Source of the DNA: Pedobacter westerhofensis
GTDB lineage: Bacteria > Bacteroidota > Bacteroidia > Sphingobacteriales > Sphingobacteriaceae
Reading direction: 5' to 3'
Assembly (NCBI RefSeq): GCF_900182595.1
Contig: NZ_FXTN01000002.1
Coordinates: 124,001 to 188,000 of the forward strand
DNA: 64,000 bases
In this document: in pieces, positions 7,387-16,371 of the stretch
How the letters are laid out: each line of letters begins with the position of its first letter
How positions within the stretch are numbered: the first letter of the stretch is position 1
Program-made: the position numbers and the translations under genes
The notes under the pieces: generated by a model
Database searches by the model: none
What the model was told of the DNA's origin: nothing
Seen by the model: only the letters and a program-made list of their open reading frames with translations

Positions 7387-7402
7387 TGGCATTTGTATTG
7401 GA
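7387..7402 (+). promoter_or_regulatory. kdpFp: Candidate sigma-54 promoter of the kdp operon
   Basis: TGGCATTTGTATTGGA carries TGGCA at -24 and TTGGA at -12 in the spacing of sigma-54 promoters. The predicted start near 7412-7414 leaves a leader of about 16 bases to the first kdp-operon ORF at 7429. Confidence 0.6.
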
Positions 7403-7428
7403 ACAGGCTGGTTACAAAATAAAAAATC

Positions 7429-7512
7429 ATGCTAACAATTGTCTTATTTCTGGCCCTGCTGATCCTCTGCTGGGTGCTTTACAAATCAATCGACTGGTTC
7501 GAAAAAATCTAA
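7429..7512 (+). CDS. 27-aa hydrophobic ORF at the head of the kdp operon
   Basis: ATG at 7429 opens a 27-aa single-span protein with a hydrophobic core VLFLALLILCWVLY and the polar tail KSIDWFEKI. It lies 5 bases before kdpF and is the first ORF after the candidate sigma-54 promoter. Its size and topology mimic KdpF, but the sequence differs and lacks the PEKF ending. It may be a second KdpF-like stabilising peptide. Expression is not shown by sequence alone. Confidence 0.55.
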   Translation: MLTIVLFLALLILCWVLYKSIDWFEKI

Positions 7513-7516
7513 TCTT

Positions 7517-7594
7517 ATGATCGCACTATTTATCATCGCAATCGCCGTCTTCATCTACATGATCTACGTGCTGATTAAACCCGAAAAATTTTAA
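7517..7594 (+). CDS. kdpF: Potassium-transporting ATPase KdpF subunit
   Basis: A 25-aa protein beginning MIALFIIAIAVFIYMIYVL and ending IKPEKF. The single transmembrane helix followed by a (K/R)PE(K/R)F end is the usual KdpF signature. KdpF stabilises the KdpABC complex in the inner membrane. It lies 9 bases before kdpA, in the canonical F-A-B-C order. Confidence 0.85.
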   Translation: MIALFIIAIAVFIYMIYVLIKPEKF

Positions 7595-7603
7595 TTAAAC
7601 GCC

Positions 7604-9322
7604 ATGAACACAGAATTATTTGGAATCATAGCTACCTTCCTGCTGACGCTGGTGATCGCTATTCCGCTGGGCAAATACCTCGCGAAGGTATTTGCCGGAG
7701 AAAAAGTCTGGACAGACTTTTTAAAACCTATTGAATCCGGAATCTATAAACTTTCCGGAATTAATCCTAAAGAAGAAATGAACTGGAAGCAGCACTTGAA
7801 AGCCATGCTTACCATCAACCTGGTTTGGTTAGTTTATGGATTTTTTGTCCTGATTTTCCAGGATAAACTGCCAATGAACCCGGATGGAAACCCGGGCATG
7901 ACTGCCGACCTTTCTTTTAACACGGTCATCAGTTTCGTAGCGAACTGCGATTTGCAGCATTACTCCGGTGAAAGCGGTGTAACCTATCTCACCCAGCATG
8001 TGGTGATGATGTTTTTAATGTTTACAAGTTGTGCTACAGGTATGGCTTCAGCAGTTGTATTCTTTAAGGCTTTCAGGGATAAGACCAGCGCCAGGCTTGG
8101 TAATTTCTGGGAATTCTTTGTGAAATCGATCACGCGTTTGCTTTTGCCTTTATCATTTCTGATTGCAATGATACTTGCCTTTAATGGCAGCCCTACAAGT
8201 TACGAAGCCAAAGACCAGTTTATTTCTTTACAGGGGGATACGGTAAATGTATCCAGAGGACCTGCAGCGGGTATGATTGCCATCAAACATCTGGGAACAA
8301 ACGGGGGCGGATGGTTTGGTGCCAACTCGGCGCATCCGCTGGAGAATCCTAATTACATCACCAATACGGTAGAGCTGGTTGCACAAATGATTATCCCAAT
8401 TGCTATGGTTATTGCTTTTGGAATCTTTATCAGGCGCAGAAAACTGGGCTGGATCATCTTTGGGGTAATGACTATCGGGATGTTCCTGCTGCTGATTCCA
8501 ACAATCAGTTCAGAGCTGGGTGGTAATCCAGCACTCTCAAAGATGGGTATCTCGCAGGCTACCGGGGCAATGGAAGGTAAGGAAGTCCGCTTCGGACCTG
8601 CAATATCTGCCTACTGGAGCACGGTGACAACCATTATTTCTACCGGATCGGTAAATAATATGCACGACAGTTCCATGCCTTTGACAGGTGTATGGCAATT
8701 ACTGGGCATGATGGTCAACTCCTTTTATGGAGGTTGCGGGGTAGGAGTACTCAACTACTTTATCTACCTGATCATTGCAGTTTTTATCTCAGGACTGATG
8801 GTGGGCAGGACGCCCGAGTTTCTGGGACATAAGGTTGAGGCCAGGGAAGTGAAAATTGCTGCGCTGATTACTTTGCTTAGCCCTTTTCTGATCCTGGCAG
8901 GAACGGCTCTTGCTAGTTTTATTTTTACCAGCCACGGAGATGCCGCATGGGCAGTACAGCCAAAAAACTGGCTCAATAACCCGGGATTCCATGGTTTCTC
9001 TGAAATGCTGTACGAAGTTACCTCGTCCAATGCAAATAACGGATCTGGTTTTGAGGGACTGGGTGACAATAACATCCTCTGGAATGTGCTCACCGGTTTT
9101 GTAATACTTGTAGGCCGTTTCTTACCGATTATCGGCCCGGTGGCCATTGCAGGTTTACTGGGAGCGAAAAAGTTCATCCCTGAATCTGCCGGTACACTGA
9201 AACCTGATACGCTGACTTTCGGTTTGATGACCTTTGCTGTAATCGTTGTACTCAACGCACTTTCTTACTTCCCTGCACTGGCTTTAGGCCCTCTGGCAGA
9301 ATATTTTACCATGCTTAAATAG
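7604..9322 (+). CDS. kdpA: KdpA, potassium-binding channel-like subunit of K+-ATPase
   Basis: A 572-aa polytopic membrane protein with the four pore-loop regions of KdpA, among them NCDLQHYSGESG, GTNGGGWFGANSAHP and TGSVNNMHDSSMPLTG. KdpA binds and selects K+, which reaches KdpB by an intersubunit tunnel. The first pore loop reads ANCDLQHYSG where the E. coli protein has TNTNWQSYSG, and GGGWFGANSAHP replaces GGGFFNANSAHP; I cannot tell whether this changes affinity. It follows kdpF by 9 bases and precedes kdpB by 6. Confidence 0.96.
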   Translation: MNTELFGIIATFLLTLVIAIPLGKYLAKVFAGEKVWTDFLKPIESGIYKLSGINPKEEMNWKQHLKAMLTINLVWLVYGFFVLIFQDKLPMNPDGNPGMTADLSFNTVISFVANCDLQHYSGESGVTYLTQHVVMMFLMFTSCATGMASAVVFFKAFRDKTSARLGNFWEFFVKSITRLLLPLSFLIAMILAFNGSPTSYEAKDQFISLQGDTVNVSRGPAAGMIAIKHLGTNGGGWFGANSAHPLENPNYITNTVELVAQMIIPIAMVIAFGIFIRRRKLGWIIFGVMTIGMFLLLIPTISSELGGNPALSKMGISQATGAMEGKEVRFGPAISAYWSTVTTIISTGSVNNMHDSSMPLTGVWQLLGMMVNSFYGGCGVGVLNYFIYLIIAVFISGLMVGRTPEFLGHKVEAREVKIAALITLLSPFLILAGTALASFIFTSHGDAAWAVQPKNWLNNPGFHGFSEMLYEVTSSNANNGSGFEGLGDNNILWNVLTGFVILVGRFLPIIGPVAIAGLLGAKKFIPESAGTLKPDTLTFGLMTFAVIVVLNALSYFPALALGPLAEYFTMLK

Positions 9323-9328
9323 ATTATA

Positions 9329-11359
9329 ATGAAATCTTCATCAAATAAATTATTTGAACCTGCTTTGGTGCAAACAGCACTGAAAGAGTCCTTCATCAAG
9401 CTTGATCCCCGGGTGATGATCAAAAATCCGGTGATGTTTACCGTAGAGGTAGGAACAGCTGTGATGGCTTATGTTACAGTATACTCGATGAGCCATAGCG
9501 GACAAGGTTCGCCCGCCTATAACTTCGTGATCTTCCTGGTTTTATTCCTGACGGTACTGTTTGCAAACTTCGCCGAAGCTATTGCCGAGGCAAGAGGAAA
9601 GGCACAAGCCGACTCGCTAAGAAAAACACGCGAGGAAACACCTGCAAAAGTGGTGATGCCCAGCGGGAATGTTGAAGTTCGGTCCTCCAGTTTGCTAAAA
9701 AAAGGAGATGTTTTCATCTGTGAGGCAGGTGACACCATTCCAACCGATGGCGAGATCATTGAAGGTATTGCTACCATTGATGAATCTGCTATCACCGGAG
9801 AATCCGCACCGGTAATCAGGGAATCCGGGGGTGATAAATCCTCCGTGACCGGCGGTACAAAAGTGCTGTCAGACCAGATCAAAGTACAAGTGAATACGCA
9901 GCCTGGAGAAAGCTTCCTGGACAAGATGATCGCTTTGGTAGAAGGTGCATCCCGTCAGAAAACACCGAATGAGATTGCTCTGACTATCCTTTTGGCAAGT
10001 TTTACACTGGTCTTTATCATTGTGTGCGTTACCTTAAAACCCTTTGCAGATTACTCCAATACACCGATTACCATTGCAGCACTGATCTCGCTTTTTGTGT
10101 GCCTGATTCCTACCACAATCGGAGGATTGTTATCAGCCATCGGTATCGCAGGGATGGACAGGGCCTTAAGGGCTAATGTAATCACCAAATCTGGTAAGGC
10201 AGTGGAAACTGCAGGTGATATCGATGTTTTGTTGCTGGATAAAACTGGTACGATTACTATCGGTAACCGTAAGGCAACCAACTTTTATCCTGCCCCGGGA
10301 ATCGATAGTAACGCTTTCATTGAAGCCTGTGTGATGAGCTCCCTGGCAGATGAGACCCCCGAAGGAAAATCTATCCTTGAGCTGGCGGTGGTGCAGGGTT
10401 TTAAAGTAATGCCAGCTCCTGAAGGTTCTACCTTTATCAAGTTTACGGCTGAAACACGTTCCAGCGGACTGGATACTTTGGATGGTAAGAGAACACGTAA
10501 GGGAGCATTTGATTCCATCAGAAATATTGTCCTTACAGCAGGCAATCCTTTTCCTTCAGCAACGGAAGAGCAGGTTAAAGCGATCTCAAGCAATGGCGGA
10601 ACACCACTGGTAGTGGCCGTGAACGAGAAAAACATGGGTGTGATCGAGTTGCAGGATATTATCAAACCTGGTATCAGTGAACGTTTTGAGCGCCTGCGTA
10701 AAATGGGTGTAAAAACAGTGATGGTTACAGGTGATAATCCTTTAACAGCCAAATTCATTGCCGAAAAAGCTGGTGTGGATGATTTCATTGCCGAAGCCAA
10801 GCCGGAGGATAAAATGAATTACATCAAGGATGAACAGGCCTTGGGTAAACTGGTGGCGATGATGGGTGACGGAACCAATGACGCGCCGGCACTTGCACAG
10901 GCAGATGTGGGTGTGGCCATGAACAGCGGAACGCAGGCAGCGAAAGAAGCTGGTAATATGGTAGACCTCGACAATGATCCGACCAAGCTGATAGAGATAG
11001 TTGAAATTGGTAAACAGTTATTAATTACCAGGGGAACGCTGACTACCTTCTCCATTGCCAATGACGTGGCCAAATACTTTGCTATTGTTCCGGCATTGTT
11101 TATTGCATCTATTCCTGCCTTGCAAAGCCTCAACATTATGGGCTTGCACAGTCCTGAAAGTGCTATTCTCTCCGCGGTGATCTTTAATGCGATTATCATC
11201 CCGATCCTGATCCCTCTCGCACTGAAAGGTGTGGAATACAAACCGATAGGGGCCAGTGCGCTGTTGCGCAGGAACCTGCTGATTTATGGTTTGGGCGGAG
11301 TGATTGCCCCTTTCATAGGGATCAAGATCATCGATTTACTGGTAGGTCTATTTGTTTAA
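9329..11359 (+). CDS. kdpB: KdpB, P-type ATPase catalytic subunit
   Basis: A 676-aa P-type ATPase. Phosphorylation loop DKTGTIT with D304, actuator loop [14 protein letters not shown] (TGES with the serine known to be inhibitory when phosphorylated in E. coli), nucleotide-binding and hinge motifs [10 protein letters not shown] and [18 protein letters not shown]. Length is normal for KdpB. It energises K+ uptake through KdpA. Six bases separate it from kdpA, while 91 bases with a hairpin separate it from kdpC. Confidence 0.97.
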   Translation: MKSSSNKLFEPALVQTALKESFIKLDPRVMIKNPVMFTVEVGTAVMAYVTVYSMSHSGQGSPAYNFVIFLVLFLTVLFANFAEAIAEARGKAQADSLRKTREETPAKVVMPSGNVEVRSSSLLKKGDVFICEAGDTIPTDGEIIEGIATIDESAITGESAPVIRESGGDKSSVTGGTKVLSDQIKVQVNTQPGESFLDKMIALVEGASRQKTPNEIALTILLASFTLVFIIVCVTLKPFADYSNTPITIAALISLFVCLIPTTIGGLLSAIGIAGMDRALRANVITKSGKAVETAGDIDVLLLDKTGTITIGNRKATNFYPAPGIDSNAFIEACVMSSLADETPEGKSILELAVVQGFKVMPAPEGSTFIKFTAETRSSGLDTLDGKRTRKGAFDSIRNIVLTAGNPFPSATEEQVKAISSNGGTPLVVAVNEKNMGVIELQDIIKPGISERFERLRKMGVKTVMVTGDNPLTAKFIAEKAGVDDFIAEAKPEDKMNYIKDEQALGKLVAMMGDGTNDAPALAQADVGVAMNSGTQAAKEAGNMVDLDNDPTKLIEIVEIGKQLLITRGTLTTFSIANDVAKYFAIVPALFIASIPALQSLNIMGLHSPESAILSAVIFNAIIIPILIPLALKGVEYKPIGASALLRRNLLIYGLGGVIAPFIGIKIIDLLVGLFV

Positions 11360-11380
11360 AGTTATCAATATCATGAATCC

Positions 11381-11421
11381 TGCATGAGCTTCCAGCTTAA
11401 CAAATTGTATCCGCTCATGCA
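11381..11421. repeat. 9-bp inverted repeat between kdpB and kdpC
   Basis: TGCATGAGC (11381-11389) pairs with GCTCATGCA (11413-11421) over a 23-base loop. There is no T-run, so it is not a classic terminator. It could stabilise or process the kdp mRNA; the kdpB-kdpC gap is unusually long compared with the other kdp junctions. Confidence 0.5.
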
Positions 11422-11450
11422 AGCTTCATCACCCATAACATAATCATATC

Positions 11451-12017
11451 ATGAAAAAATACATCATACAATCTATCCGCTTAACCTTAGTCTTAATGGT
11501 ACTGCTTTGCATTGTTTACCCCTTTCTGGTAGCTTTTGCAGGGAAATTTTCCAAAGGAGAAGGCGGGGGCGAGAAAATCACAAAAAATGGTAAAGTTGTA
11601 GGCTATGTTTTGTTAGGCCAGTCCTTTACCAAACCGGAATATTTCTGGGGAAGGCCATCTGCTGTCGGTTATAATGCCGCCGGATCAGCTGGTTCCAATA
11701 AAGGACCTTCAAACCCGGACTACCTGAAACAGGTGTCGGACAGGGTAGATACACTCTTAAAATACAATCCTGGTATCCGGAAATCTGATATCCCTGCGGA
11801 TATGGTTACTGCCTCAGGCAGCGGGCTTGACCCCAATATATCTGAACAGGGCGCGATTATCCAGATCAAAAGGATAGCCGCTTACCGTAAACTGGATGAA
11901 AAAAAGGTAGCCGAACTGGTTGTTGAAAACACTCAGGGACCTTTATTTGGACTGTTTGGCCCATCCTCAGTGAATGTTTTGAAACTGAATCTCGCACTTG
12001 ACGAATTAAAGAAATAA
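11451..12017 (+). CDS. kdpC: KdpC subunit of K+-ATPase
   Basis: A 188-aa protein with one N-terminal membrane helix (about 8-30) and a soluble domain. Family motifs: LLGQSFTKPEYFWGRPSA, DMVTASGSGLDPNIS, and the C-terminal FGPSSVNVLKLNLAL. KdpC anchors and assembles the KdpAB complex. Normal length. The 233 bases to the next gene hold no further gene I can support. Confidence 0.96.
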   Translation: MKKYIIQSIRLTLVLMVLLCIVYPFLVAFAGKFSKGEGGGEKITKNGKVVGYVLLGQSFTKPEYFWGRPSAVGYNAAGSAGSNKGPSNPDYLKQVSDRVDTLLKYNPGIRKSDIPADMVTASGSGLDPNISEQGAIIQIKRIAAYRKLDEKKVAELVVENTQGPLFGLFGPSSVNVLKLNLALDELKK

Positions 12018-12250
12018 TCAATCATACCATTTCCTCCACACTGCCTGATCCAGATGCGTTTGCCAACACAGGGACAGGCAGTTTAAGGGAACTCCTGCTT
12101 TCGCAGGAACAATTTAAAAGCATCAGTAAGAAACATGAAGCCCGCCGGAGGTAATATCAACAAAAGATCTAACAAAGAACCAGATGCGGGTTTCATCGCC
12201 ATGAAAAAATCTGATGCCAGTTCATCACCATTAATAACAATTCAATACTA

Positions 12251-13321
12251 ATGAAAAAACTACTTATACTCGGATTAGGATTAGCCATTGGTTCTTGTGC
12301 CTATGCACAGGATGCCCCAAAAATAAAAGTAACGGGCTATCTTGAAGCATATTACGGATACGATTTTAACAAACCGGCTGATAACAACAGGCCAGGATTT
12401 GTATATTCACATAACCGTCACAATGAAGTTAACCTGAACCTTGGGTTCATCAAAGGCAGTTACGAAAGTGACATCATCAGGGCTAACATCGCGGTGATGG
12501 CCGGAACCTATGCCAATGCAAACCTTGCCGCTGAACCAGGAGTGCTGAAGAACATTTTTGAAGCCAATGCCGGAGTCAAATTATCCAAAACGGCCAACCT
12601 CTGGGTAGATGCAGGTATTTTTGCTTCACATATCGGTTTTGAAAGTGCAATTTCCAAGGACTGCTGGGTGCTGACCAGGAATATAGCGTCTGACAATACA
12701 CCTTATTATGAATCAGGAGCGAAGATCACTTACATCACTGAGGATGGCAAATTCACAGCCACTGCGCTTTATCTGAACGGCTGGCAGCGGATTAACCGTC
12801 AGGATGGGAACAGTCAGCCTGCGGGTGGTTTGCAGCTGACCTGGAAGCCAACAGGAAAAATCACAGTGAACTATAGCAATTACCTGGGGACCGAAGGAGC
12901 AGATTCTATCCGTGTGAGACGTTTCTATCATAACATTTACGGGATTTTTCAGCTGACTGACCACTTTGGCCTCACTGCCGGATTTGATTATGGAACACAG
13001 CAGAAAGCAAAAGGAACTGATGGAAAAAATGAAGTTCTGTCACCTGTAGCTATCGCACAGTATAAATTCAACAGCAAGTGGGCTTTGGCTGGCAGGGTAG
13101 AATATTATAAGGATAAGAACGGGGTAATTATTGCCACCGAAACACCCAACGGTTTTCAAACTACCGGATATTCCATGAATATAGATTATGCGCCGGTTAG
13201 CAATGCAGTGGTAAGACTGGAAGGCAAGGTGTACGACAGCAAAGACAAAGTGTTTACCAGGGACATGAACCCTGTAAAAAACAGTGCAACGCTGACGGCC
13301 AGTATAGCAGTATCATTTTAA
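12251..13321 (+). CDS. Outer-membrane beta-barrel porin (OmpL-like) in the kdp operon
   Basis: A 356-aa protein with a signal peptide (KKLLILGLGLAIGSCAYA, cut before QDAPK). The rest is alternating aromatic and polar residues typical of a barrel, with no plug or peptidoglycan-binding domain, and it ends in AVSF with a C-terminal Phe as outer-membrane barrels often do. It resembles the putative beta-barrel porin-2 family of Bacteroidota. Its position between kdpC and the KdpD-like gene suggests it lets K+ or osmolytes cross the outer membrane when Kdp is induced; the substrate is inference. Confidence 0.8.
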   Translation: MKKLLILGLGLAIGSCAYAQDAPKIKVTGYLEAYYGYDFNKPADNNRPGFVYSHNRHNEVNLNLGFIKGSYESDIIRANIAVMAGTYANANLAAEPGVLKNIFEANAGVKLSKTANLWVDAGIFASHIGFESAISKDCWVLTRNIASDNTPYYESGAKITYITEDGKFTATALYLNGWQRINRQDGNSQPAGGLQLTWKPTGKITVNYSNYLGTEGADSIRVRRFYHNIYGIFQLTDHFGLTAGFDYGTQQKAKGTDGKNEVLSPVAIAQYKFNSKWALAGRVEYYKDKNGVIIATETPNGFQTTGYSMNIDYAPVSNAVVRLEGKVYDSKDKVFTRDMNPVKNSATLTASIAVSF

Positions 13322-13330
13322 TCCTGTCAG

Positions 13331-13450
13331 ATGATACCCGGAGGTTTGAAAACACCAGCAATAAAATTAATCCTGTGCATTTGCATGGGATTAATTTTCG
13401 GCGTCATCTGTTATCTGGTCAGAGAGGGATACGTGATTTTAAAATGGTAA
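13331..13450 (+). CDS. 39-aa single-span membrane protein in the kdp operon
   Basis: ATG at 13331 opens a 39-aa ORF with the hydrophobic segment LILCICMGLIFGVICYLV and the end REGYVILKW. It starts 9 bases after the porin stop and ends 9 bases before the ATG of the KdpD-like gene, so it fills the gap as an operon member would. I do not recognise a family. A membrane peptide next to a KdpD part that lacks its own membrane domain is suggestive, but function is unknown. Confidence 0.55.
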   Translation: MIPGGLKTPAIKLILCICMGLIFGVICYLVREGYVILKW

Positions 13451-13459
13451 ATTAAGGTG

Positions 13460-14587
13460 ATGGAAGAGGATAAAACAGCATCTGTAAAAAAGTTTCTCGA
13501 TCTGGTGAAGAAATCCAGACGTGGAAAGTTTAAAGTGTATATCGGTATGAGCGCCGGCGTGGGTAAAACCTACCGGATGCTGCAGGAGGCACATGCGCTT
13601 TTGAAAAACGGAATTGATGTGCAGATCGGCTATATCGAAACCCATAACCGTGAGGAAACGCATGCGCTGCTGAACGGCATTCCCCTGATCAGGCGCAGAA
13701 AAATCTTTTATAAGGGAAAGGAGCTGGAGGAGATGGATGTACAGGCGATTATTTCGCTGCATCCTGAAGTGGTTATTGTAGACGAACTTGCACATACCAA
13801 TATAGAGGGCAGCAAGAACAGCAAGCGCTGGCAGGACGTGGCAGATTTGCTTGATGCGGGAATCTCAGTGATTTCGGCGGTCAATATCCAGCACCTGGAG
13901 AGCATGAACGAAGAGATCGAGAAGATTACCGGAGTGCCGATCACAGAAAGAATACCCGACAAGATCCTGGATGTGGCGGATGAGATTGTAAACATTGACC
14001 TGACTGCAGACGACCTGATAGAGCGGCTCAAAGCGGGAAAGATCTACGACCAGAGCAAGATACAACTTGCCCTCAACAACTTCTTCCAGCCAGAGCGTAT
14101 CCTGCAGCTGCGTGAACTTGCCTTGAAAGAAGTGGCGCATCATCTTGAACGAAAGATCAATGTGGAAGTGCCCAAGCAGATTAAACTGCGTCCGGAGAAA
14201 TTCCTGGCCTGTATCTCTACCAATCATGAAACAGCGAAGATTATTATCCGCAAAACGGCCCGGCTGGCTTCCTATTACCGCTCGCCCTGGATTGTTTTGT
14301 ATGTCCAGCGCAGTCATGAGGGTGGCGACAGGATCAGGCTTGATCTGCAGCGTCATCTGATCAACAACTTTAAACTGGCCACAGAACTTGGTGCGGAAGT
14401 ACTCAAGGTGAAGTCGGAAGACGTGACCGGCACGATAACAGGAATTGCCGCAGAAAAAGAAATTACCACGATCTGCATAGGCAAGCCGCATTTAAGTCTT
14501 TTTCAGGTGATCCTGCGGACCGCCATTTTCAACAAACTGCTGAAAAGTATTTCCGAAACTGAAACTGACCTGGTGATCCTTTCATAA
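13460..14587 (+). CDS. kdpD: KdpD N-terminal sensory protein without kinase domain
   Basis: About 375 aa from ATG 13460 (a GTG at 13457 is also possible). Residues about 20-230 are the KdpD domain with Walker A GMSAGVGKTY, Walker B-like VVIVDELAHTN and NIQHLESMN. Residues about 235-376 form a universal-stress (Usp) domain. The four-helix membrane region, GAF and histidine kinase of full KdpD are absent. By homology it senses K+ or c-di-AMP and nucleotide state through the Usp part. The separate histidine kinase begins 23 bases downstream, so the KdpD functions are split over two genes, as seen in other Bacteroidota. Confidence 0.9.
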   Translation: MEEDKTASVKKFLDLVKKSRRGKFKVYIGMSAGVGKTYRMLQEAHALLKNGIDVQIGYIETHNREETHALLNGIPLIRRRKIFYKGKELEEMDVQAIISLHPEVVIVDELAHTNIEGSKNSKRWQDVADLLDAGISVISAVNIQHLESMNEEIEKITGVPITERIPDKILDVADEIVNIDLTADDLIERLKAGKIYDQSKIQLALNNFFQPERILQLRELALKEVAHHLERKINVEVPKQIKLRPEKFLACISTNHETAKIIIRKTARLASYYRSPWIVLYVQRSHEGGDRIRLDLQRHLINNFKLATELGAEVLKVKSEDVTGTITGIAAEKEITTICIGKPHLSLFQVILRTAIFNKLLKSISETETDLVILS

Positions 14588-14610
14588 GCATAAATTAATA
14601 CCAATACATC

Positions 14611-16365
14611 ATGAAGATAAAAACAAAATTACGCCTCGGATTCGGATTCTTATTCGTGGTGGTGATCTTCTTCGGGGCCATGTCCCTTTATTATATGAAC
14701 AAGATCTCAGTCAGCTCAAAAGTGATCCTGAAAGACAATTACGAGAGCCTCCGCTTTTCACGTTCCATGCGGACAATCATTGATGAAAATGAGTTGCCCT
14801 TGCCGGCAGCCGCAGGCAGGAAGTTTACAGAACAGCTGAACAACGAGCAGAAGAACGTTACCGAAAAAGGGGAGGGCAAAGCAGTTGCCCTGCTTGCGGA
14901 GTCCTTCAGGGAGATAACAGACCAGTCGGCCAGCCCTGCGGAACAAAAGCAGGCCCTGAAAAATGCGCAGTCACAACTGAGGACCATTGACGAGCTGAAC
15001 ATGAATGCGATCGTAAGAAAGAATGATCAGGCGCAGCAGGGAGTAGAACGGGCCGCAACATATCTGATTACTGCAGCTTCATTTTGCTTCATCATCCTGT
15101 TCTCGTTTAGTGTGAACTTCCCCGGCTTTGTGGCTAATCCGCTAAGGGAATTCTCCGAGGCCATAAAAGAGATCAGCAGAAAGAACTACAAGCAACATCT
15201 GGTTTTTGATGGCACCGATGAATTTGCTGAACTGGCCAGGGAATTCAATGCGATGACATCCCAGTTAAATAAGTGGGAAAATAGCAACCTGGCCAAACTG
15301 CAGTCCGAAAAATTAAGGATTGAAGCGATCATCGGGCAAATGCAGGATGCTATTATAGGCTTAAACGAAAAGAAGGAGGTTCTTTTCCTGAACCAGGTGG
15401 CCGGTCAGCTACTGAATATGAATGAACAGGATACCATTGGCGCAAATGCACTGGAGCTGGCCAGAAAGAATGACCTCCTGCATCAGATACTTTCAGAAAA
15501 GGGCAATGATAAACCACTGAAGATCTTTGCAGACGGCAAAGAGTCATACTTCCAGCTGGAGCGCCGCGAAATTATGGTTCCTCCGTATGATGAGCCCCAG
15601 GACCAGCTGATCCAAACCTCCATGAAAACCGCAGGCGAGGTTTATATCCTAAAGAATATCACCCAGTACAAGGAACTGGATGAAGCCAAAACCAACTTTA
15701 TCGCCACAGTTTCACACGAGCTGAAGACACCGATTTCGTCAATTAAAATGAGTTTGAAACTATTGGACGACGAGCGGGTAGGCGAGATGAATCCGGAACA
15801 AAGGGAGCTGGTACAGCATATCAAGGAAGATTGCGGGCGCCTGCTCAAAATCACCAGCGAACTGCTGGACCTGTCTCAGGTAGAAACGGGCAACCTGCAG
15901 CTGAATTTTGTGAAGTCTGATCCACGGAAAATTGCGATATACGCGATGGATGCGGTAAGGTTTCAGGCAGAGCAGAAATCTATTACGCTGGAACTGATCA
16001 GCAGAAATGACCTGCCAAAAGTGAATGTGGATACGGAAAAGACGGCATGGGTGATGGTCAACTTCCTGTCCAATGCACTGCGTTACAGTCCTGCCAAATC
16101 CCAGGTCATCATTCAGGTTGTACAGGTAGGCAGGAACATCGAATTTTCTGTGAGGGACTTTGGCAAAGGCATCGATGAGCAATATCAGAAACGGTTGTTC
16201 GATCGCTATTTTCAGGTTCCTACAGACGGGAATAATAAATCGGGTTCCGGGCTCGGGCTTGCGATTTCAAAGGATTTTATCACCGCAGAAGGTGGTAAAA
16301 TATGGGTGGAAAGTGCCATTGGTGAAGGAAGCAGGTTTTGCTTCCTTCTTCCGGTAATGGAATAA
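14611..16365 (+). CDS. Membrane histidine kinase (HAMP-PAS-HisKA-HATPase), probable NtrB-like partner for kdp control
   Basis: A 584-aa sensor kinase. Membrane helices at about 9-29 and 149-171 bracket a 120-residue periplasmic region; then HAMP (about 172-225), PAS (about 240-345), HisKA with H369 in ATVSHELKTP, and a GHKL ATPase with NFLSNALRYS, DFGKGI and SGSGLGLAISKD. It is last in the kdp operon after the KdpD-like gene. A paralogue of nearly equal length and very similar sequence lies beside kup at 30134. No response regulator is adjacent, so the NtrC-type regulator at 5028 is the likely partner (inference). It converges on the aspartokinase gene with only 6 bases between stops and no terminator. 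Confidence 0.9.
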   Translation: MKIKTKLRLGFGFLFVVVIFFGAMSLYYMNKISVSSKVILKDNYESLRFSRSMRTIIDENELPLPAAAGRKFTEQLNNEQKNVTEKGEGKAVALLAESFREITDQSASPAEQKQALKNAQSQLRTIDELNMNAIVRKNDQAQQGVERAATYLITAASFCFIILFSFSVNFPGFVANPLREFSEAIKEISRKNYKQHLVFDGTDEFAELAREFNAMTSQLNKWENSNLAKLQSEKLRIEAIIGQMQDAIIGLNEKKEVLFLNQVAGQLLNMNEQDTIGANALELARKNDLLHQILSEKGNDKPLKIFADGKESYFQLERREIMVPPYDEPQDQLIQTSMKTAGEVYILKNITQYKELDEAKTNFIATVSHELKTPISSIKMSLKLLDDERVGEMNPEQRELVQHIKEDCGRLLKITSELLDLSQVETGNLQLNFVKSDPRKIAIYAMDAVRFQAEQKSITLELISRNDLPKVNVDTEKTAWVMVNFLSNALRYSPAKSQVIIQVVQVGRNIEFSVRDFGKGIDEQYQKRLFDRYFQVPTDGNNKSGSGLGLAISKDFITAEGGKIWVESAIGEGSRFCFLLPVME

Positions 16366-16371
16366 CAAATA

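Noticed and set aside
12018..12250. Open frame without start codon between kdpC and the porin (LPDPDAFANTGTGSL region)
   Set aside because: No start codon, no recognisable family and ordinary composition; treated as non-coding.
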